Assembly (NCBI GenBank): GCA_049965935.1
Contig: JBMFVP010000002.1
Span: forward strand, 1-59,695
Length of the DNA stretch: 59,695 nucleotides
Direction: 5' to 3'
From: Thermocladium sp049965935
GTDB lineage: Archaea; Thermoproteota; Thermoprotei; Thermoproteales; Thermocladiaceae
Part shown: positions 1 through 9,900 of the stretch, one piece after another
Numbering within the stretch: position 1 is the stretch's first letter
Layout: every line of letters begins with the position of its first letter
The notes under the pieces: generated by a model
What the model saw: the letters and a program-made list of their open reading frames with translations, nothing else
What the model was told of the DNA's origin: nothing
Database searches by the model: none
Translations under genes and position numbers: made by a program

Positions 1-2
1 TC

Positions 3-1388
3 GTGGTGGTTGTGGCGGCCGCTGTAGCAATAACCTATAAACCAACAACTACAACAAAGACGCCATTAATATTCTACACGTGGTGGGCCACTGAGGGTAA
101 GGTAGCGCTAAACCACTTAATACCAGCATTCGAAAACCAATACCACCTAAACGTAACCCCAACAATAGTTCCAGGTGCTGGGGGAACCAACGCCAAGTAC
201 GCAATACTCACGCTAATAGAGGCTGGAAAACCGCCGGCATTGTTCCAAGTGCATTATGGTCCTGAGATGATAAGTTATGTGGAAATAGCTCCCAAGGGAA
301 TAAATAACTTCGTTAATATGACGCCAATAGCTCAACAGATTGGTCTCTTTAAATATGCCGTGCCTGAAGTACTTCAAGCCGGTGCATTCAATGGAACTTT
401 ATTATCAATACCGGTTAATGTTCATAGAGGTGCATTGCTTTATATTAATCTGAAATTGCTTAAGAAGTATGATTTGCCAATACCAACTAATTTATCTACA
501 CTAGAATATGATACAGTTCAATTAGCCGCTCATGGTGTTTCCCCATGGATGGTGCCTGGCTCTGATGGTGGTTGGGATCAATTAAATCTTTGGGAAGACA
601 TTTTCCTATCTCTGGCTGGGCCTCATGTATATAATGAAATGATATACGGAGTAATTCCATTAAACAATGCAACGGTACAGAAATGGATAGCTGAAACTAA
701 TCAATTATTCCTCAACTTTACCTCATATGATTATCCAGGCTGGCAATCATTGACTTGGACCCAGGGATTAACTGATCTAGCTCAAGGTAATGTGGCATTC
801 CAAGCTAATGGTAATTGGTTAACTAATTATGCCTATGATTTTCTCAATATAACCATATACCCAGCGGTTGCGCCTTATATTAATTGGAATAATGTGACGA
901 TTGTGGAGGAGCCGTTTCCAGGTACGCAGAACTATTATGCATTAGTTATTGATTCGGTTGCGGTTCCAGTGGGCCCGCAGGAACAGAATGCTTTGACATT
1001 CGTTAAATGGTGGGCATCCATGGCTGGGCAAGAAATATGGACCAAATGGAAGGCAGTTACATTCTATAACAATGTTACTACGGATTACTTTAATACGCCT
1101 GCTCAGTGGTATGATTACAAGCAACTGCTGAGCACTCCTGAGCAAAACTTCGTTTATCAATTATCTGATGGTGGATTATTTGATGATGTATTCGCTCAAT
1201 TGAATAGTGGTCTCTACACATTGCAACAAGTTGGGCCAAGTGGTATAGCGGCTTGGAATATAACACTGGCCACGGAAATGCATCAGGAGGAGAGTGAGTG
1301 GTTGGCCGCCGCTAAGCTTGGCCTTGGTTACCTAGGGTTCCCCGGCCACCCATTTGCCGGTTACTACCCACCCTGGGTTAATTCCTAA
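3..1388 (+). CDS. ABC sugar transporter substrate-binding protein (5-prime partial)
   Basis: Extracellular solute-binding protein of the sugar-binding (family 1) type, which would capture a carbohydrate outside the cell and deliver it to the two permeases that follow. The visible reading frame starts with a valine/alanine-rich hydrophobic stretch and a Thr-rich linker (residues about 1-20), the usual end of an archaeal lipoprotein-like anchor. The true start and the charged part of the signal lie before the window, so the gene is cut. The mature part is rich in aromatic residues, as in carbohydrate-binding proteins, and contains a typical GNWLTNY segment near residue 273. It is first in a four-gene operon; the next gene begins about 50 bases later. 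The family is fairly sure, the substrate unknown. Confidence 0.85.
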   Translation: MVVVAAAVAITYKPTTTTKTPLIFYTWWATEGKVALNHLIPAFENQYHLNVTPTIVPGAGGTNAKYAILTLIEAGKPPALFQVHYGPEMISYVEIAPKGINNFVNMTPIAQQIGLFKYAVPEVLQAGAFNGTLLSIPVNVHRGALLYINLKLLKKYDLPIPTNLSTLEYDTVQLAAHGVSPWMVPGSDGGWDQLNLWEDIFLSLAGPHVYNEMIYGVIPLNNATVQKWIAETNQLFLNFTSYDYPGWQSLTWTQGLTDLAQGNVAFQANGNWLTNYAYDFLNITIYPAVAPYINWNNVTIVEEPFPGTQNYYALVIDSVAVPVGPQEQNALTFVKWWASMAGQEIWTKWKAVTFYNNVTTDYFNTPAQWYDYKQLLSTPEQNFVYQLSDGGLFDDVFAQLNSGLYTLQQVGPSGIAAWNITLATEMHQEESEWLAAAKLGLGYLGFPGHPFAGYYPPWVNS

Positions 1389-1440
1389 CAATGTTTCCCG
1401 AAGCCAATATTAAAATAATAGTTTGTTTATTGGTGATATG

Positions 1441-2301
1441 ATGAGAGTTCAAGGATTAATAATGGCAATCCCAACGATTTTCTTTTCATTCCTCTTACTT
1501 TACCTAGTATTATGGAACCTATATTATTCGTTCACGAATTGGTCTCTACTTAATCCTCACCCATCATTTGTTGGTCTCCAAACATATATGTCTCTATTAT
1601 CCACTGAGTATTTCTCGGTCTCCTTTACTCATTCTATTCTATTGTCGGCAGGCGCCGTTGTCTTTGGCAATTTACTTGGTTTATTATTTGCTTCCTTACT
1701 TTATTTTCTAGGCAATGAGAGATTAAGGAGTCTCTACCTATCATTATTGATATATCCATTATCTATATCCATGGCAGCTAATTCATTGATATGGCTTTGG
1801 CTATTTAATATTCATATCGGCATAAATTGGTTCCTGAGAATGCTTCATTTGCCGACTCCTCTCTGGCTTTCATCCCCATCCACTGAGTTTCCAAGCCTAA
1901 TGATAGTGGTCATATGGGCATACGCTGGTTTATCGCTGATTTTTTACTTGGCGGCCTTTATGGGTGTTGACAAATCATTGATAGAGGCGGCCAGGATAGA
2001 TAAGGCTAGTCCATTCAGGATATTATTTAGGATTCTTATTCCTAACTCTATGAATGGATTCATAGTATCATCAGCCCTATTATTCCTCTTCTCCTTCAGG
2101 ATATTTAGTCCTCCCTATCTACTAAGCGGTGGACCAACTAATATATTTCTCCAAACTAGCGTGGTCTATATGTATTACTTATTCACGACGGAGTATTTTG
2201 CGCAAGCCTCCGCTGTTGCTACAATAATAACAGCAATAGCAACTGCGGTGGTAATACCTTATGCATTATATGGAATAAAGAGGTGGATGAAGCATGAGTA
2301 A
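1441..2301 (+). CDS. ABC sugar transporter permease (MalF/UgpA type)
   Basis: Inner-membrane permease with about six transmembrane helices. The cytoplasmic EAA loop, which docks the ATPase, is visible as EAARIDKASPFRILFRILIP (20 residues), close to the family consensus EAAxxDGAxxxxxFxxIxLP. An in-frame TTG at 1423 and an ATG at 1438 also exist. I chose ATG 1441 because a GGTGAT ribosome-binding sequence (1432-1437) sits four bases before it and would touch the ATG at 1438. The 3-prime end overlaps the next permease by 8 bases, so the two are translationally coupled. Partner of the binding protein upstream and the ATPase downstream. Confidence 0.85.
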   Translation: MRVQGLIMAIPTIFFSFLLLYLVLWNLYYSFTNWSLLNPHPSFVGLQTYMSLLSTEYFSVSFTHSILLSAGAVVFGNLLGLLFASLLYFLGNERLRSLYLSLLIYPLSISMAANSLIWLWLFNIHIGINWFLRMLHLPTPLWLSSPSTEFPSLMIVVIWAYAGLSLIFYLAAFMGVDKSLIEAARIDKASPFRILFRILIPNSMNGFIVSSALLFLFSFRIFSPPYLLSGGPTNIFLQTSVVYMYYLFTTEYFAQASAVATIITAIATAVVIPYALYGIKRWMKHE

Positions 2302-3169
2302 GGCCAAGACTAGGAGAATTAGTCCTGCCATAAAGGCTGCAATTCATCAATTGGTAATCATAATCTTCATAGTTATATGGTTAGTTCCAATATATGCCAT
2401 GGTAATAAATGGATTAAAGAGTGATATAGCCGTATATACGACGCCAGTTCTTGTGCCTTCATCATCCCCCACCTTGGAGCCTTTCCAAGTGGTTTGGTCA
2501 TCGCTAAGTAGGCCATTACTAAATAGCTTGATAATAGTGCTTCCTGTGGCATTCATAGCCACCTTCCTGGGATCCATGGCGGCCTACTTCTTCTATATGC
2601 TTTCAAATAGCTTTAGTAAGGTATCTTCTTTTATAAGCAATTTCTTGTTCTCATTAATATCGTTGGCCACATTTATTCCGTATCAAGCCACATTAATTCC
2701 ATTAACCAAGTTGGTTGCCGATATGGGTCTACTAAATACTTATTGGGGATTAGCATTTGCCTTCTTCATTTTCTATATGCCAACTGGAGCATTGTTGATG
2801 TCTATCTTCATAACTGCAATACCCCCCAGGATAATCGAAGCTGCTAGGCTCGATAAGGGCAGTGATTGGAGAATCTTCATTAAGTTAGTATTCCCACTAT
2901 CGCTGCCGGGTTTTGTATCAACATTGATATTTAACATTATTGAGACGTGGAACAACTTCTTCATACCTTTAATGCTGACTACCACGCCCAATATGCGGCT
3001 AATACCTGTCACTGTTCAATCATTTACTGGAGGATACGCGACGCTCTATAATGAAACGTTCGCTGCGGCATTTATAGCATCTATTGTTCCATTGGGCATC
3101 TTTATATTCCTTGGTAGATATTTTATAAAAGGCTTAATAGCTCTTGGAACTGGAGGTAAGGGGGTATAA
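2294..3169 (+). CDS. ABC sugar transporter permease (MalG/UgpE type)
   Basis: Second permease of the sugar importer, 291 residues with about six membrane spans. The EAA loop reads EAARLDKGSDWRIFIKLVFP, a good match to the MalG-type consensus, followed by a Trp-Asn-Asn-Phe-Phe segment typical of this subfamily. It starts inside the last codons of the preceding permease (ATG shared with its stop region) and ends one base before the ATPase start, giving a compact operon. It forms the heterodimeric channel with the upstream permease. Nothing unusual in length or composition. Confidence 0.87.
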   Translation: MSKAKTRRISPAIKAAIHQLVIIIFIVIWLVPIYAMVINGLKSDIAVYTTPVLVPSSSPTLEPFQVVWSSLSRPLLNSLIIVLPVAFIATFLGSMAAYFFYMLSNSFSKVSSFISNFLFSLISLATFIPYQATLIPLTKLVADMGLLNTYWGLAFAFFIFYMPTGALLMSIFITAIPPRIIEAARLDKGSDWRIFIKLVFPLSLPGFVSTLIFNIIETWNNFFIPLMLTTTPNMRLIPVTVQSFTGGYATLYNETFAAAFIASIVPLGIFIFLGRYFIKGLIALGTGGKGV

Positions 3170-3170
3170 T

Positions 3171-4250
3171 ATGGTTAAGGTAATTGCCAAGGGCATCACG
3201 AAGGTATTTAAGTCAAAGAAGAAGGAAGTAGTTGCATTAGATAAGATTAGCATAGAGATCAATAGTGGTGAATCCTTTGGAATATTAGGACCCAGCGGAG
3301 CCGGTAAGACCACCCTTATGCGTATAATAGCTGGGCTTGATGTGCCAACCACAGGTGAGCTATATTTCGACAATGAATTAGTGGCAGTCTCAAATAGGTT
3401 AATAGTGCCTCCCGAGGATAGGAATATAGGTATGGTATTTCAAACGTGGGCTCTTTATCCCAATATGACTGCATATGATAACATTGCATTTCCACTGAGA
3501 TCTCTAAAGATAAGTAAGGCCGAGGAACAAAAGAAAATAAACGAGGTCTCGGAAATACTTGGGATATCACATGTACTTAATCATTATCCAAGGGAATTAT
3601 CAGGGGGTCAACAACAGAGGGTGGCGCTGGCGCGCGCATTAGTTAAGAATCCATCCATACTCTTGCTGGATGAGCCGTTCAGTAACTTGGATGCCAGAAT
3701 AAGAGATAGTGCTCGTGCTCTTGTTAGGAGGATTCAAAATGAATTAAAAATAACTACAATAACGGTTTCTCATGATCCCGCTGACATATTCTCCATAGCG
3801 GAGCGCGCTGGCGTTATAGTGCATGGCAAATTGGTGCAAGTGGATAAACCATCCATTATATACTCCAAACCCATCACCGTGGAGGTAGCGAAATTGATAG
3901 GTGATTTAGTGGAGTTAAATGGGAAAGTCGAAGAAAGAAATGGAGCAACATATGCAGTAGTTGATGATTTTTCTTTCCCCATAAATAAGATCAATGCCAA
4001 TAATGTAAAGCTGGGTATTCGTCTTGAAGATCTAAAGATATCCAAGGAATCCTCTCTAGGTAGTGACTGGTTCCTCGTGGGGCAGGCCCGCGTTAAGGTA
4101 TCTAGTTACTCAAGTGGTCTCTTTAGAGTCACCGTGGTGCCTCCCAGCAATGATAATACCGAGGTTGTGGTAATGATGGATAAACCATTTGATGTTGGGG
4201 AAGAGGTCAATTTATTTATAAGGCAGGGAAAGGTGTTGGTGTTCACGTAA
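3171..4250 (+). CDS. ABC sugar transporter ATP-binding protein (MalK/MsmX type)
   Basis: ATPase that powers the sugar importer. Walker A is GPSGAGKTT (residues 40-48), the Q-loop Gln is in the MVFQTWALYP segment, the signature is LSGGQQQR (143-150), Walker B is LLLDEP (164-169), and the switch His follows in TVSHDP. Residues after about 230 form a regulatory TOBE/OB-like domain as in MalK. The reading frame is open from 3144, but ATG 3171 is preferred because GGAGGT at 3151-3156 precedes it and the protein then starts directly with the ATPase fold. It is last in the operon; about 150 bases separate it from nrdJ. Confidence 0.9.
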   Translation: MVKVIAKGITKVFKSKKKEVVALDKISIEINSGESFGILGPSGAGKTTLMRIIAGLDVPTTGELYFDNELVAVSNRLIVPPEDRNIGMVFQTWALYPNMTAYDNIAFPLRSLKISKAEEQKKINEVSEILGISHVLNHYPRELSGGQQQRVALARALVKNPSILLLDEPFSNLDARIRDSARALVRRIQNELKITTITVSHDPADIFSIAERAGVIVHGKLVQVDKPSIIYSKPITVEVAKLIGDLVELNGKVEERNGATYAVVDDFSFPINKINANNVKLGIRLEDLKISKESSLGSDWFLVGQARVKVSSYSSGLFRVTVVPPSNDNTEVVVMMDKPFDVGEEVNLFIRQGKVLVFT

Positions 4251-4404
4251 TTCCTATTAATTACTGAAAATTTCGCAATTATCTCTCCACTTAAGATTTT
4301 ACAGCATTGCTTCTTTATTTAGGATATTACACCGTTATATTGAGTATAATGATACGGTTATTTTATCCGTTTACAAGAATAAACTTTATAGGTGGGGAGG
4401 ATAG

Positions 4405-6942
4405 ATGCAATTAGAGATAGCCAAGTCATCTAAGATGCCCAAGGTAATAAAGCGCAACGGCAAGGAGGAGCCATTTTCTCCGCGGAAACTTCTCAGGGTG
4501 CTTAGTTTAGTAAATGCGCCAAATCCAGACCTAGTACTAAAGGAGCTTCAAGGCTTAATAAATAGTCAAACAATAAGGAGTCAAGATATAAGTGATATGG
4601 TTCAATTGATAATGCTTAATAAGGCGCCTGATGATATGAGATGGCATGCTGCGGCCAGGGATTATTTGTTGTGGAGTATATATAAAATGGTGCTGGGCAA
4701 GTTCGATCAATCCAACTTCGAAACTATTTATAGAAATGGGTTCAAGCAATGGTTCTTAACTGGCATGGGTCAAGGATTATGGAATAAGGAGATGGCATCA
4801 TTCTATGAGCAATATATAGAGGAACTAAGCAGTATGATTAGGCCGGAGAGAGACCGGTTGCTCACTTATAATGGTGTTAGAACGCTCATGAGCCGCTATC
4901 TGCTAAAGAGACTTGATGGTACGTTCTTTGAGACTCCTCAATACATGTGGATGAGGGTTGCAATGGGGGTTGCCTATGCTGAAAAATCATATGGAGTTGA
5001 CCCTATATCATGGGTATCTAAGTTTTATGATTTGATGAGCAATTTGAGGTTCCTTCCCAATTCCCCAACAATGTTTAATGCATTTACTCGCTCTGGGGAA
5101 TTATCTGCATGCTTCGTGGTGCCAATTGATGATTGTATTTCCGGTTACTCTCATGAGAATTGTTTTGGAATATATGACGCCTTGACTCTAACTGCTGAGC
5201 TACATAAGATGGGAGCTGGGACTGGATATAATTTCTCTAAATTGAGGCCTGAGGGGGATGTAGTTAAGTCAACGGTGGGGGTCGCTAGTGGTCCCGTCAG
5301 CTTCATGCGGTTATTCGACGTTAGCACGGATGTTATAAAGCAAGGCGGCAAGAGAAGGGGGGCCATGATGGGGATACTCGAAGTATGGCATGCAGATATA
5401 CAGAAGTTTATTAAGGCGAAGTCAGGTCAATTAAAGGACATTCAATTACAAAACTTCAATATATCGGTGATGACCACTGATTATTTCATGGAACGCGCAT
5501 TAACAGGCGAGGATTGGCTTCTCTTCAGTCCCAGGGAGTGCCAATGCTTGGCTAATACATGGGGCGATGAATTTCAAAAATGCTATGAGGACTGTGAGCG
5601 TCGTGCCATACAGGGCGATATAAAGATATGGGGCAGAGTAAATGCTAGGGAGCTCTTTAATGAATGGGTAAAGAGCGCATGGGACTCCGGCGATCCCGGT
5701 ATGTTGAATAAGGACTCCATAAACATAATGCACCCAGCAAAGAATGCTGGAGTAATTGCTTCAACAAATCCATGTGGTGAAGTTCCGCTCTTGCCCGGAG
5801 AATCGTGCAATTTAGGTAGCATAAACATAACCAGATATATACATGAGCATCAAGTAGCTTGGGATGCCTTATTCAATGATATAGCCATAGCAGTGAGATT
5901 CCTAGATGATGTAATAGATGTAAATAGGCATCCGCATAAGATGTTCGATGATGCTAATCATGCCACTCGTAAGATAGGTCTCGGAGTTAACGGCTTCGCT
6001 GATCTATTAATAAAGCTAGGTATTCCTTACGATAGCCCGGAGGCATTACGTCTTGCGGATACGTTGGCAATGTTCATGTTCAGCGCAGCAACGAAGGCAA
6101 GCCACTTATTATCATTGGAGAAGGGATCGTATCCTAAGTTCAATGGGAGTGATTGGGAGAAGGGAATACTCCCAATAGATAGATGGATGGAGAGGTCAAG
6201 AAAAATATCACAAATAACTAATCAATACTTATCGGAGTACTTGGAGATAATCAAGTCCCCTCAACATGCTCAAGATGAATTCACGTTAGCTGCATTACGT
6301 ACATTGAAGGAAATGCACGCTACACTTGATGATATTCGTGCCTTGGTTAAGAACGGTATACGGAATGCTACCGTGATGAGTATTGCTCCAGAGGGGAGCA
6401 GAAGCTTAATAGCTGGTGTGAATTCAAGCATAGAACCAATTTTCGCTATTGCCTACGTTAGGAACTTAGCTATAGGTAAACTAGTTGAATATAATGGAAC
6501 GGCCCTAGAGAGACTAGGTAACGTTCCCGATGATGTAAAGAAATACATATTGGAGAGCGGTATGCTTCCCAGTTCGTATAAACTACATGATTTGCTGAAG
6601 ACTGCCAATGAGATTCATTGGAGGTGGCACGTGATGATGCAGGCTACGTGGCAGCGGTGGATTGATAATGGTGTTAGCAAGACGATCAATATGCCGAGCA
6701 ATGCTACCATTAAGGACGTGGAGGGGGCTTACTTAATGGCATGGGAACTAGGCGCTAAAGGCATAACTGTATATAGGGATAAAAGTAAATCCGTTCAAGT
6801 GATTTATAGTGGTGTAGCCAATAAGCCATCTCCATCTAAGATAATCGTGAAGACCATAAATGTCGATGAGAAAATAGATGACAAGTTAAGTGAATTAGGT
6901 GAAACAAGCGACCCCTATTGTAAGACAGATTCATGCGGCTGA
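4405..6942 (+). CDS. nrdJ: Adenosylcobalamin-dependent (class II) ribonucleoside-diphosphate reductase
   Basis: Makes deoxyribonucleotides using a B12-generated thiyl radical, in the cytoplasm. An N-terminal ATP-cone (residues about 11-100) suggests allosteric control by ATP/dATP. Catalytic residues are visible: the thiyl radical Cys457 in NPCGE (Asn455, Glu459), with the reducible cysteine pair Cys236 and Cys468. The 11-residue gap between Cys457 and Cys468 fits the class II enzymes of Thermotoga type. The C-terminal tail ends with a CKTDSC pair that passes electrons from thioredoxin. The length of 845 residues is normal for a class II enzyme with an ATP-cone. Start ATG 4405 is preceded by GGTGGGGAGG. 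The last 12 bases overlap the convergent reverse gyrase gene. No small-subunit gene is nearby, as expected for class II. Confidence 0.93.
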   Translation: MQLEIAKSSKMPKVIKRNGKEEPFSPRKLLRVLSLVNAPNPDLVLKELQGLINSQTIRSQDISDMVQLIMLNKAPDDMRWHAAARDYLLWSIYKMVLGKFDQSNFETIYRNGFKQWFLTGMGQGLWNKEMASFYEQYIEELSSMIRPERDRLLTYNGVRTLMSRYLLKRLDGTFFETPQYMWMRVAMGVAYAEKSYGVDPISWVSKFYDLMSNLRFLPNSPTMFNAFTRSGELSACFVVPIDDCISGYSHENCFGIYDALTLTAELHKMGAGTGYNFSKLRPEGDVVKSTVGVASGPVSFMRLFDVSTDVIKQGGKRRGAMMGILEVWHADIQKFIKAKSGQLKDIQLQNFNISVMTTDYFMERALTGEDWLLFSPRECQCLANTWGDEFQKCYEDCERRAIQGDIKIWGRVNARELFNEWVKSAWDSGDPGMLNKDSINIMHPAKNAGVIASTNPCGEVPLLPGESCNLGSINITRYIHEHQVAWDALFNDIAIAVRFLDDVIDVNRHPHKMFDDANHATRKIGLGVNGFADLLIKLGIPYDSPEALRLADTLAMFMFSAATKASHLLSLEKGSYPKFNGSDWEKGILPIDRWMERSRKISQITNQYLSEYLEIIKSPQHAQDEFTLAALRTLKEMHATLDDIRALVKNGIRNATVMSIAPEGSRSLIAGVNSSIEPIFAIAYVRNLAIGKLVEYNGTALERLGNVPDDVKKYILESGMLPSSYKLHDLLKTANEIHWRWHVMMQATWQRWIDNGVSKTINMPSNATIKDVEGAYLMAWELGAKGITVYRDKSKSVQVIYSGVANKPSPSKIIVKTINVDEKIDDKLSELGETSDPYCKTDSCG

Positions 6943-9900
6943 CTCAAACGAAAATAGCTCTAGTTCCTTCATCTCATTAAACAATTGGGTTAGTATCTCC
7001 TTATAATCTATTTTACCCATCTCTACATTATCCATCTCTTCCTCGAGCTGCCTAGTCCTATCTTCGCTGACTAATTTGCCCAGTTCCTTGTTGTTGACGC
7101 ATTTAGTTTGCGCATCCTCTAGTTCCTTCTTATCTTCTTCTCGTCTAGGCGGTAATTTTTCTCTGACATAATCGTCACCAGTTAGGCAGATATATGCAAG
7201 GATACCTAACCTCTTTGGTACAAGGTATTTCACGTTACCTATTGTTGTGACGTATCCTCGCCTAAGCAGCGTATCTATTATTTTAGCATATGTGGATGGC
7301 CTGCCTATGTGTTTTTTCTTCATCTCAGCTATTATATCGCCTTCCCTATAAGGATAAATCGTCCTAATAGTCTTAGCAACCACATCCTTAACATCGAAAT
7401 CCGCCTCAACAATGGCTTCGCGCTTCCGGATTGATTGAAGCACTAATTGGAACCCGGGATCCATGATATCAATTATTCTCTCGAGTTCCTTGCTGGCGAT
7501 TTCATTCGAGTTATGTAAGGTGACTCTATACTTAGCCTTCTTTATTGTAGCTGGCCTCATTTGGCTGGCCATAAATCTCCTAAATATTAATCGATAAAGT
7601 TGAATATGTCTATTCGTTAATTGAATATTTAATATACCAGTTGATATTAATGTATGCAGTTCCTCCTCATCTATAGGCCTAGTTGGCCTTATACATTCGT
7701 GGGCTCCTTCCTCGCTCGTCGTCCAAGTTCTTCCCGTGTACTCTTTCTCGCTGAATTTATTGCTTATATATTCCTTGGCTATTGATAGTCCAACAGCGGA
7801 TACCCTAGTGCTATCAGTTCTATGGTATGTTATTAATCCAGACTCAAAGAGATCCTGTGCAAGTCTCATAGTAGTGTTTACATCGAGTCTCAATAAGTTA
7901 GCCGCATCGGTGAGCATAGTATCAGTTGTGTAAGGTGGTGGGGGGTTAATTGTTTCCTCTTTTTCCTCTATCTTCCTATAATTAACTTTTAAGCCATCAT
8001 GGTTCTTTCTGAATCCTCGTAGGTTCTTAGATTCAGCCTTGGCTTCGCTTGGATCATTATTAAGCGGAACAATAAATGTCTCTTGTTCATCATTAACTAG
8101 GGTTACGGCCAGCCTCATTGCCTTAGAATATTTATTATCTATGTGCCTTCGTATTATCCATCCTAATACCGGCGTTTGAACTCTTCCAGCAGATAGATTT
8201 TTGCGGTTAAGCCTGTCCTGCAGGTATTTACTTAGTCCAAATCCTATCCACCTATCTTCTATTCTTCTAACTAGTTGTGACTTAACCATATTGGGCTCCA
8301 CTGTTCTTGGATTAGTTATGGCGTCTATTATAGCCTTCTTAGTGACTTCATGAAATTCTATTCTACGGATATTCGGCACAAAGGGACGCAGCATGTTATA
8401 CACATCCCAAGCTATTTTCTCTCCCTCGGAATCAGGGTCAGTGCCTATTAACACCTCATCAACATCTATCGCTAGGTCCCTTAGGGTATCTATTACTGGC
8501 ATTGTAGACACTAACTGAGTGCCATCATAGGGGCAAGTATCCCTTTCATCGGTATAAGTCTTACCACATGTAGGGCACCTCTTTATTACGCTGTATATGG
8601 GTATAAATTCTCCATCGACAACTAATACACCATAATAATCCTTAGCCTTTCTCACTATTTCCTGCTCAATGGCATTAGGCGCAAGTTCCATCATGTGCCC
8701 CTTGGTTGCCACTATGCTTAACAACATGTTACCCAGATTAGTCTCATATATGTTTAAGCCGCCCATTATTCGTCTACTGGGTTTCCCAAAGAAATTAGCA
8801 ATGGTCCTAGCCTTAGTAGGGGACTCCACGACTAATAGGACTGACTTGAAATTGCTTAGCTGTTCTTTTTTTGGTTTCTCGCTTCTAAGTAGTTCCGCCA
8901 CCTCCTTTCTTTCCTCGTTAATGACTCGCATCATTGTATCTATATCATAGGTCTCTGCATTCTTGAACTCAACTTCATCGAGTCTATATTTTAAGTCGCG
9001 TTGAAGCGCCGTGAAGACCGACGAATTATCGACGATGATTATGGATAATCCATGCGTGACTCCGCCAACATACATCCTTGATGTCCTACCACTAGCTTGT
9101 ATATATGTGGTAGAATCAGGCAACACAATATGGAACTCTCCATTCCGTAATTGGATATTAACTTCCGACTTATTTATGTTATCAATTATTGTCGGTACTT
9201 TCAAGAGTTCATCAGCAAGTTTAAGCGATTCTATAGCAGTTTCAGCTACGTACCTTTGGAACCCACTTAGCTCATCAATATTTTGTTGAGCCTTCGTAAG
9301 TATTTCGCTTAATTGATTTTGATTTAGATATGATATTTTCCGCAGCCTAGCAATCATTTTATCTACGCGGCGCTTTAGCTCGTCGGGCGCTATTTGCCGT
9401 ATTCCAGAGAAGAAGAGGAGGAACCTGATTGGCATGAACTCCGCTAGGTTTAGTTTAAACATTATTTTTGGTACGCCTACGAATACTACATACTTAATTC
9501 GGGCCGGCATATCTATCCCCCTCACGAGCGATGATCTGGATGTAGCAAGGCCTATCAATACGTCTATTTCACCCTCCTGGAATGCAAGCAGTAGTTTCTT
9601 TTTTGGTTTCAAGTAAATACCAGCCTTTATTCCTGCCTCGGCTAATTTTTCCGCTATCTGTTTGGTTATCTCCTTATCTGCATCTGTTGGAATGAATATT
9701 ATACCGCCTTCGCCTAGCCTCTTGACTAGGTTAACGGCATCTTCTATTAAGTTTGTTTTAGGTAACATAAATAAATCTATGACGTTCCTTAGACCCTCGG
9801 CTCGACCACCAACCTCAAAGCCCAGGAATTCCCTGAAGAGAAGTGCCCTGGATGTGCTGCGCGGCCTAGTCAATACGCCGCTGACTATTAACGTGCCGAT

